Assembly (NCBI GenBank): GCA_029865285.1
Contig: JAOUHE010000111.1
Coordinates: forward strand, 1-5,562
DNA from: Chloroflexota bacterium
Lineage (GTDB): Bacteria; Chloroflexota; Limnocylindria; QHBO01
DNA length: 5,562 nucleotides
Direction of reading: 5' to 3'
How positions within the stretch are numbered: position 1 is the stretch's first letter; each line of letters starts with the position of its first letter. The position numbers and the translations under genes were made by a program. Of the stretch, positions 1-5,027 are shown piece by piece. The notes under the pieces were generated by a model. The model was not told the origin of the DNA. It searched no databases and saw nothing but the letters and a program-made list of their open reading frames with translations.

Positions 1-547
1 CATCGGTCCAGCGCTCGGCCGCCCAGCTGGCCACGCGCTCGTGCAGCGGCGCGCCATCGACCGGGAGATCCTGCAGCCGCGAGGCACTCGGGTTGCTGGT
101 GCGTACGAGGAGGTACACCATCCGGTCGGGGTACTGGAGGAACGGCTCGACGGCGTCCTCGCCCAGGTAGGGCGATACGGTGACCGCGTCGGCTCCGAGG
201 CGACCGAGCAGTGCCTCTGCATAGCGCTCGGCGGTCGAGCCGATATCCCCGCGCTTCGCGTCCAGAATGACGAAGTGGTCTGACGGCACGTCAGCGAGCA
301 GCCGCTCGAGGACGGCCCACCCCGCGGATCCCCATGCCTCGAAGAACGCGACGTTGACCTTGACCGCGGCCGCGTGCTCCGCGCCTGCCTCAAGGATGCC
401 GCGAGCGAATCGCTCGATCCCCGCGACGTCACGGGAGATCCCGTCGGGGAGCCCGTCGGGGTGCGGGTCGATCCCCAGGCAGAGCGGCGCCTTCAGTCGC
501 GCGACACGCTCGCGGAGCCGATCGAGCGGGGTCGGGCGTTCGATCAC
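1..547 (-). CDS. pyrF: PyrF, orotidine 5'-phosphate decarboxylase, group 2 (C-terminus outside window)
   Basis: PyrF converts orotidine 5'-monophosphate to UMP, the last step of de novo pyrimidine synthesis in the cytoplasm. The first 182 codons are visible, out of about 270-280 usual for this group. The proposed start is GTG at 547-545, overlapping the recJ stop by four bases (GTGA), which suggests translational coupling. The N-terminus reads MIERPTPLDRLRERV and leads into LCLGIDPHPDGLP (22-34), with the substrate-binding Asp at 27. VKVNVAFFE (62-70) carries the conserved Lys63. The catalytic motif is ILDAKRGDIGSTA (94-106), with the Asp-x-Lys-x-x-Asp triad at D96, K98 and D101. SPYLGEDAVEPFL (125-137) and LLVRTSNPSA (146-155) follow and fit the longer group 2 enzymes rather than the E. 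coli type. The frame stays open to the left edge. No strong Shine-Dalgarno block is seen before the GTG, which fits coupling to recJ. Confidence 0.94.
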   Translation of the reverse strand, partial: MIERPTPLDRLRERVARLKAPLCLGIDPHPDGLPDGISRDVAGIERFARGILEAGAEHAAAVKVNVAFFEAWGSAGWAVLERLLADVPSDHFVILDAKRGDIGSTAERYAEALLGRLGADAVTVSPYLGEDAVEPFLQYPDRMVYLLVRTSNPSASRLQDLPVDGAPLHERVASWAAERWTD

Positions 548-2346
548 CGGACGGGACCCACGGCATCGAGCGGAAGCGGCGCCTCGGCGTCCGACTCCGC
601 CTGGATCGAGATCGGTTCCGTCGCGGCCGCCCGTCGCGCAGCCAGCGGGCTGGACTCCACGGTCGCGTAGTCGAGCACGCGCAGCCGGAGACGCGGGACA
701 CCTCCGAAGTGATCGCGCTCCAGCGTTCCGACCAGGTCGACGGCGCTGCCCGGCGTGGGGGTCGGCCGCTGGTGCGAGGTCCCGAAGGCGATGGCGTCGA
801 ACACCTCCGCGCCCCGCCGCATGCGCAGCGAGAGGTGATCGCGGGTCGCGCCGACGCGGCGCGCCTCGACGACACGCAGGCCGGTGACCGCCAGGACCGG
901 CTCGACGTGCCCTGGTCCGAAGGGGGCAAGACTCCCGATCTCCACCGCGAGCGGCCAACCGAGATGGCTCGCCGGCAGAACCAGGTCGATCGTCATGCAG
1001 TCGGGTCGCTGCGGCGTCGTGACCGATGATTCCGGAAACGGTCGCGGCAGCGCCGAAAAGGCGGCGGCGAACGCGTCCCAGGCGGCGGGGAGCAGGCTGA
1101 AGCCGCCGGCCGCGGGGTGGCCACCCCGCTTGGTGAGGTGCTCGGCAACCGCCTCAAGGGCCTTGCCGACGTGGAAGTCGGCCGGGGCGCGTACGGACCC
1201 GCGCAGCTCGCCGCCCGCCGGTGACGCGACCGCCACCGGTCGTGACGTGGCGTCGCACAGCCGCTGCGCCACCAGGCCCAGCACTCCGGGCGCCCAGTCG
1301 GTGCCGAGCACGGCGAGAGGCCGATCGTCGCCGTCATCGGAGACCGCCGCGCGCGCTTCGTCCACGGCCGTCACGGTCAGGGCGCGTCGCTCCAGGTGGA
1401 CCGCCTCGAGTTCATCGGCCATGCGCTCGGCGGCTGCCGGGTCCTCCTCGAGCATGAGGGAGATGGCCAACTCGGCGTCCGCGATCCGTCCCGCAGCGTT
1501 GATCCGCGGTGCGATGCCGAACGCGAGGTCGCGGGCGGTCGGTTCGGCCGGATTCTCGACGGCGCGAGCAAGCAGCGCGCGCAGGCCCGCGCGCGACGTG
1601 GCACCGAGTTCCGCGAGGCCGAGCCTGACGATGGCGCGGCTCTCACCGGTCATCGGCGCCATGTCGGCGACCGTACCGATGGCGGCGACCGCCGCGAGGT
1701 CTGCCGCGGTCCGCCCTGCGCGCTGAAGGAGCGCGCCCGCCAGCTTGAATGCGATCCCGGCTCCGGTCAGGTCAGGGTCGGGGTAGGGGCAATCGGGTCG
1801 ATGCGGATCGACCACGGCGACCGCGCGGGGCAGCACGTCGGGGGGCAGGTGATGGTCGGTCACGACGACGTCGATCCCCATCTCCCGCGCCGCATCCACC
1901 TCCGCCACGTTTCCGACCCCGCAGTCGCAGGTGACGACCAGCGTGACCCCCGCATCGCGGAGGCGCTCCAGGCCCGGGACGGAGAGCCCGTACCCGTCGA
2001 TCAGGCGCGACGGGACGTGACGCATCGGCTCCACCCCCAGCGCTCGCAGGGCGAGTACCCAGACCACGATCGCGGTCATCCCGTCGGCGTCGTAGTCGCC
2101 CCAGATGGCGATCCGCTCCCCCGCTTCGACGGCCTGGTCGATCCGCGCGAGCGCCAGATCGGCATCGGCCATCTCCATCACGTCGTGCAGCGACGTCTCG
2201 CCGGCGGTGAGGAAGCGTTGCAGTTGGGCGTCATCGACGAAGCCGCGGCGAGCCAGCAGCGTCGCCACGGGTGCTCCGAAACCGGCAAAGACCGGCGGCG
2301 ACGAGACCGGCTCCGGCAGCAGCCACTCGAGACGCGGGGCGATCAC
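544..2346 (-). CDS. recJ: RecJ, single-stranded-DNA-specific 5'-3' exonuclease
   Basis: RecJ degrades single-stranded DNA from the 5' end in recombinational and mismatch repair. The 600-residue protein (E. coli RecJ is 577) has the DHH phosphoesterase motifs in order: GDYDADG (83-89), TCDCGVGN (139-146), VTDHH (162-166), GTVADMAP (224-231) and RINAAGRI (281-288). The DHHA1 part carries GGHPAAGGFS (408-417). A C-terminal OB-fold region covers about 450-560 and includes APFGPGHVEPV (474-484). The metal-binding Asp and His residues of the DHH motifs are present. One usual motif is changed: where the family normally has Trp-His-x-Gly-Val, this protein reads DWAPGVLGLVAQRL (350-363), with Ala for His. 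The start is GTG at 2346-2344. It is the most upstream start in frame and places the conserved N-terminal Trp at position 8; no good ribosome binding site precedes it. The last 35 or so residues extend past the OB fold. The TGA overlaps the pyrF start. Confidence 0.96.
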   Translation of the reverse strand: MIAPRLEWLLPEPVSSPPVFAGFGAPVATLLARRGFVDDAQLQRFLTAGETSLHDVMEMADADLALARIDQAVEAGERIAIWGDYDADGMTAIVVWVLALRALGVEPMRHVPSRLIDGYGLSVPGLERLRDAGVTLVVTCDCGVGNVAEVDAAREMGIDVVVTDHHLPPDVLPRAVAVVDPHRPDCPYPDPDLTGAGIAFKLAGALLQRAGRTAADLAAVAAIGTVADMAPMTGESRAIVRLGLAELGATSRAGLRALLARAVENPAEPTARDLAFGIAPRINAAGRIADAELAISLMLEEDPAAAERMADELEAVHLERRALTVTAVDEARAAVSDDGDDRPLAVLGTDWAPGVLGLVAQRLCDATSRPVAVASPAGGELRGSVRAPADFHVGKALEAVAEHLTKRGGHPAAGGFSLLPAAWDAFAAAFSALPRPFPESSVTTPQRPDCMTIDLVLPASHLGWPLAVEIGSLAPFGPGHVEPVLAVTGLRVVEARRVGATRDHLSLRMRRGAEVFDAIAFGTSHQRPTPTPGSAVDLVGTLERDHFGGVPRLRLRVLDYATVESSPLAARRAAATEPISIQAESDAEAPLPLDAVGPVR

Positions 2347-2409
2347 CGGGCCATGGTAGCCGCGGCTGATCGCGCGGCGCTTAGCCCGGCGCTATCGGCA
2401 GCCGGAGAG
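2343..2409 (-). other. secF-recJ gap with a short inverted repeat and a three-codon mini-ORF
   Basis: No convincing promoter or Shine-Dalgarno block is visible in the 63 bases between secF and recJ, so recJ is most likely read from the secD promoter. A six-pair inverted repeat GCCGCG/CGCGGC (2359-2364 and 2373-2378) surrounds an 8-base loop without a T run, so it is not a clear terminator. An ATG at 2354-2352 opens a mini-ORF Met-Ala-Arg-stop whose TGA (2345-2343) overlaps the recJ GTG (2346-2344). Confidence 0.35.
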
Positions 2410-3543
2410 TCAGCGGCTGGGGCGCGCCGAGCGGGCTGCCAGCGCGGCCTTCTCCTTGCGAACGCCATCCCACTCGTACCACGCGGCCAGGAGCTGGCTG
2501 GCGTTGAAGATCGACGAGTAGGTACCGCTGATGACACCGATCAGCAGGGCCAGGGTGAAGGTACGAATCGTCGCCGGGCCGAGGAGCAGAAGCGCCGCAA
2601 GCGTGACCACGACGGTGAGACTCGTGTTGATCGAGCGACCGAGGGTCTGCAGGATCGAGTGGTTGACGATCGCTCCAAACGGTTCCCCCGCGTGCCGCGC
2701 CCGGTTCTCGCGAATCCGGTCGAAGACGACGATCGTGTCGTGCACGCTGAAGCCGATGACCGTCAACAGAGCGGTCACGAAGAGCGCGTCGAATTCCATC
2801 CCGAAGAACCACCCGAGCATGGCGAATGAGCCGACCACCACGAGGACGTCGTGCAGGAGCGCGACGATCGCCGCGGTGCCGTACCGGAATCCGAAGCGAA
2901 CCCACAGGTAGGCAAGGATGAACAGCTCGCCGATCACGATGAGGACCACCGAGCTGCGCACCAGCTCGGAGCCGACGATCGGCCCGACCGTCGTGATGCT
3001 CCGAGGCTGCCCGTCGCCGAAGCGCTCGATCAGGGAGACCTGGAGCTCATCGAACGGCGTATCGCGATAGATCGGCACAGGCGTCGCCGTTGGGGCCGGG
3101 GTGGCGGTCGGTGCCGGCGTCGCCGTTGGCGAGGGCGAAGGGGTCGGAGATGGGGTCGGCGCCACGCTGCCCGACCCGCTGGCGCTCGGCTCCGCGGTGG
3201 AGGTCGGAGCAGCCGTCGCGGTGGGGCTCGCGGTCGGCGTCTCGGCGATCGATGCGATCGGAATCGGGGTCTGTGGCGGCAGCAGGTCGATCGGGTCGGT
3301 GCGAATCTCGAGGAATCCGCCGCCGACATCGGTCACGCGCGCCTCCGGGTGGTCCAGTTCGACCAGCGCGGCGAGGACCTCGTCGGCACTCGGCTCACTC
3401 GCGTAGCGGATCTGCCAGACCGTCCCACCGGTGTAGTCAACCGACGGCTTCAGCCCGCCGAGGATGATGAAGATCAGGCCCGGGATGGTGATCAGGGCGC
3501 TGAAGGCGAAGTACCAATTGCGTTTTCCGACGATATCGAACAT
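2410..3543 (-). CDS. secF: SecF, protein translocase subunit with Pro/Thr/Ser/Ala-rich insert
   Basis: SecF is the partner of SecD in the proton-driven SecDF motor that assists SecYEG. The 377-residue protein starts at ATG 3543-3541, with GGAG (3557-3554) inside the end of secD as ribosome binding site. A membrane segment at about 13-31 leads to the family motif SVDYTGGT (34-41) and the first extracytoplasmic domain (to about 194). That domain is interrupted at residues 89-158 by a low-complexity stretch rich in Pro, Thr, Ser and Ala. After the insert come VGPIVGSELVRSS (187-199) and five membrane segments. The RND-type motif TVIGFSVHDTIVVFDRIREN (261-280) follows, then GRSINTSLTVVVTLAALLLLG and IRTFTLALLIGVISGTYSSIF. 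The conserved segments all look intact, so the insert probably does not disable the protein. The gene ends in TGA at 2412-2410, and 63 bases separate it from recJ. Confidence 0.97.
   Translation of the reverse strand: MFDIVGKRNWYFAFSALITIPGLIFIILGGLKPSVDYTGGTVWQIRYASEPSADEVLAALVELDHPEARVTDVGGGFLEIRTDPIDLLPPQTPIPIASIAETPTASPTATAAPTSTAEPSASGSGSVAPTPSPTPSPSPTATPAPTATPAPTATPVPIYRDTPFDELQVSLIERFGDGQPRSITTVGPIVGSELVRSSVVLIVIGELFILAYLWVRFGFRYGTAAIVALLHDVLVVVGSFAMLGWFFGMEFDALFVTALLTVIGFSVHDTIVVFDRIRENRARHAGEPFGAIVNHSILQTLGRSINTSLTVVVTLAALLLLGPATIRTFTLALLIGVISGTYSSIFNASQLLAAWYEWDGVRKEKAALAARSARPSR
3070..3279 (-). repeat. Low-complexity coding repeat in secF (Pro/Thr/Ser/Ala linker)
   Basis: This part of secF encodes residues 89-158, made almost entirely of Pro, Thr, Ala and Ser with a few Gly, Val and Ile. 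It ends in three head-to-tail hexapeptides ATPAPT, ATPAPT, ATPVPI (residues 141-158, bases 3123-3070). At the DNA level the plus-strand 14-mer GGCGTCGCCGTTGG occurs at 3080-3093 and again at 3116-3129, a spacing of two hexapeptide units. Such composition predicts a flexible, unfolded linker outside the membrane. Confidence 0.85.
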
Positions 3544-3547
3544 GTCG

Positions 3548-4876
3548 TCAGCGCTCCACGTGGTAGAGGCTCAGGCGGCGCCCCCAGTCAGTGCGCACGA
3601 TCATCCGCAGGACGGTCCGGGTGACGGTCACGGCGCTGAACATGGAGATCAGGACACCGATGATCAGCACGAGGGCGAAGCCTCGCACCACCGCGGTCCC
3701 CTGCCAGAAGAGCCAGCCGGCGACCAGCAGCGAGCTGACGTTCGAGTCGAGGATGCTCGACCAGGCGCGGTTGAATCCGGCCTCGATGGCCGGGCCCAGC
3801 GTCTTGCCGAGCCGGATCTCCTCCTTCATCCGCTCGAAGATGAGGATGTTGGCGTCCACCGCCATGCCGATCGACAGGATGAAGGCGGCAACGCCGGCAA
3901 GCGTCAGCGTCACGCCGATCAGGCGGAACAGGGCATAGGTCACCAGCGTGTAGAAGACCAGGGCACCGGCGGCCAGGACCCCCGGCAACCGGTAATGGGC
4001 GATCATGAAGAGGAGCACCAGCAGCAGTCCCAGCCCACCGGCGATCAGCGCCTGCAACAGGAAGTCGGCACCCAGCGTCGGCAAGACCTGGTCGACCCCC
4101 TGCTCCGAGAGGGAGACCGGCAGGGCGCCGAAGCGGAGCGTGTTGTACAGATTCGTCCGCTCAACCTCGGCGGCGGGCCCTGTGCCAACCGTGATCACCG
4201 TGGTGCCACCGCAGATCGGGTTCTGGATCGTCGGGACGGTGATGATCAGTCCATCCAGCGCGATCGGCCCGGGCTGCTGCACGTTCGCCGTGGTGAACCG
4301 GCACCACGTGTCGGAGGCGGTGGAGCTCAGGGTGAAGACGACGCCGAGCTGACCGCTCTGCGCGCTCGGTTGCACGCTGCCCGGGTCGATCTCCGCGCCG
4401 TCGAAGAGCACCTCGATGGCACCGGAGGCGATCTGGGCGCGGATGTCCTGGTTATCGGTTAGTTGCTGACCCTTGGGGTTGACGAACTGGAGCTGGCCGG
4501 TCGAGCCGACCAGGGCACGAACCTGGTTCTCGTCGGACAGCCCCGGGACCTCGACGATGATGCGCCGCCCGCCGTCACCACTGATCTCGGTACGGACCTG
4601 GGGCTCGGAGACACCGATCCCGCCGACGCGGCGCTCGATGATGTTGCGCGCGGTCTCCAGCTGCTGGTCGGTGACCGCCTGGCCCGGCTGCGGCTCAACC
4701 GCCAGGGTGACGCGAATGCCGCCCTGCAGATCCAGGCCAAGCACGGTCTTCAGCTCGCGGCCGAGCACATTCGACGGCAGCCAGCTCAAGCCGAGGCTCT
4801 TGCGCGGCAGATCGATGAAGATCGCAAGCAGGAGAGTGATCAGGATCACCCAGGGGGCGATGCGGCGCCAGGTCAT
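3548..4876 (-). CDS. secD: SecD, protein translocase subunit
   Basis: SecD works with SecF in the cytoplasmic membrane, using the proton gradient to pull exported proteins out of the SecYEG channel. The 442-residue protein starts at ATG 4876-4874 and has an N-terminal membrane segment at about residues 7-22. Next come the family motif LGLDLQGGIRV (46-56) and the first extracytoplasmic domain, including RNIIERRVGGIGVSEPQV (77-94) and IVEVPGL (107-113). A head region follows (about 155-235), then five membrane segments (about 272-425). The RND-type motif SIGMAVDANILIFERMKEE (335-353) contains the Asp expected for proton transport, and FNRAWSSILDSNVSS follows it. It is much shorter than E. coli SecD (615), like many non-proteobacterial SecDs. 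Its only two cysteines, C192 and C222, both fall in the extracytoplasmic head. The 5' leader and promoter lie directly upstream, and secF follows after 4 bases, so the two are surely co-transcribed. Confidence 0.98.
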   Translation of the reverse strand: MTWRRIAPWVILITLLLAIFIDLPRKSLGLSWLPSNVLGRELKTVLGLDLQGGIRVTLAVEPQPGQAVTDQQLETARNIIERRVGGIGVSEPQVRTEISGDGGRRIIVEVPGLSDENQVRALVGSTGQLQFVNPKGQQLTDNQDIRAQIASGAIEVLFDGAEIDPGSVQPSAQSGQLGVVFTLSSTASDTWCRFTTANVQQPGPIALDGLIITVPTIQNPICGGTTVITVGTGPAAEVERTNLYNTLRFGALPVSLSEQGVDQVLPTLGADFLLQALIAGGLGLLLVLLFMIAHYRLPGVLAAGALVFYTLVTYALFRLIGVTLTLAGVAAFILSIGMAVDANILIFERMKEEIRLGKTLGPAIEAGFNRAWSSILDSNVSSLLVAGWLFWQGTAVVRGFALVLIIGVLISMFSAVTVTRTVLRMIVRTDWGRRLSLYHVER

Positions 4877-4891
4877 GCGTTGGCCAGCTTG

Positions 4892-4899
4892 TCCTCTCC
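4892..4899 (-). promoter_or_regulatory. Ribosome binding site candidate for secD
   Basis: The minus strand reads GGAGAGGA at 4899-4892, the only clear purine-rich Shine-Dalgarno-like block before secD. It lies 15 bases before the ATG at 4876-4874, longer than the usual 5-10. No in-frame alternative start lies between the block and that ATG, so the ATG remains the best start despite the long spacing. Confidence 0.5.
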
Positions 4900-4924
4900 A
4901 TCGGGCGATTCTGCGTCACGGCCC

Positions 4925-4967
4925 CGCGAAGGACGCCGCGGCGGTCGCAGACACGAAAGACGCCGCG
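4925..4967 (-). repeat. Imperfect 16-base direct repeat in the secD leader, period 27
   Basis: The stretches 4925-4940 and 4952-4967 match at 14 of 16 positions and are spaced 27 bases apart. Both include GACGCCGCG on the plus strand. Each copy in the RNA carries a CGCGGCG segment that could pair with the CGCCGCG at 4978-4972, so the leader can be drawn in two mutually exclusive folds. In such GC-rich DNA a short repeat can arise by chance. Confidence 0.4.
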
Positions 4968-4978
4968 CGTTCGCGGCG
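4954..4978 (-). promoter_or_regulatory. GC-rich hairpin in the secD leader (attenuator- or terminator-like)
   Basis: On the minus strand CGCCGCG (4978-4972) and CGCGGCG (4967-4961) form a perfect seven-pair GC stem around a four-base AACG loop. The T-containing stretch TCTTTCG (4960-4954) follows directly. The hairpin starts only a few bases after the expected transcription start. It could slow or stop transcription, protect the 5' end, or end transcripts running through from uvrC. The T run is short and broken, so a classical intrinsic terminator is doubtful. The stem is certain as sequence; its role is not known. Confidence 0.4.
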
Positions 4979-4987
4979 GGCGGCGCC

Positions 4988-5016
4988 AGTATAGGCAGGC
5001 GCCGGGGGGGGCGCAA
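4988..5016 (-). promoter_or_regulatory. Candidate sigma-70-type promoter for secD-secF-recJ-pyrF
   Basis: Read on the minus strand, a -35-like TTGCGC (5016-5011, three of six consensus bases) and a -10-like TATACT (4993-4988, five of six) are separated by exactly 17 bases. The site sits 12 bases after the uvrC stop and points at secD, with an expected start near 4981 and a leader of about 105 bases. It is one of the few A/T-rich hexamers in a very GC-rich gap. The spacer contains most of a C8 run (5011-5004). The pattern is seen directly; promoter activity is inferred. Confidence 0.6.
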
Positions 5017-5027
5017 GGCACCTCGCA

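Noticed and set aside
41..929. Several overlapping open frames on both strands around pyrF and the recJ end
   Set aside because: All compete with the pyrF and recJ frames, which carry complete family motifs; the others give Arg/Ala/Pro-rich sequence without motifs.
2359..2378. Inverted repeat in the secF-recJ gap as a terminator
   Set aside because: It has only six pairs, an eight-base loop and no T run on either strand; such inverted repeats are frequent in GC-rich DNA.
1396..2829. Long plus-strand open frame (477 codons) opposite recJ and secF
   Set aside because: It is antisense to two clear genes. Its product is rich in Arg, Asp and Gly with no recognisable domain, as expected for an antisense frame in GC-rich DNA.
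3070..3279. Repeat stretch as a CRISPR array or non-coding satellite
   Set aside because: The units are 18-base in-frame codon repeats inside an intact secF frame, with no spacers.
2851..3624. Plus-strand open frame with Arg/Gly-rich repeats opposite secF
   Set aside because: The repetitive product is only the antisense reading of the Pro/Thr/Ser/Ala-coding repeat of secF.
3464..4462. Plus-strand open frame (332 codons) opposite secD
   Set aside because: It is a shadow of secD: a His/Gln/Asp/Gly-rich translation without motifs, no ribosome binding site, fully inside a well-supported gene.
4916..4954. Possible 12-residue leader peptide (GTG to TGA) before secD
   Set aside because: It has no ribosome binding site, a rare-type start and an Ala/Ser-rich sequence unlike known arrest peptides. 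Short frames like this are expected by chance in the leader.
4954..4978. The leader hairpin as a strong intrinsic terminator of uvrC
   Set aside because: The stem is strong, but the following TCTTTCG is too short and interrupted for a confident terminator, and the stem lies downstream of the promoter candidate. It is kept only as a possible regulatory hairpin.
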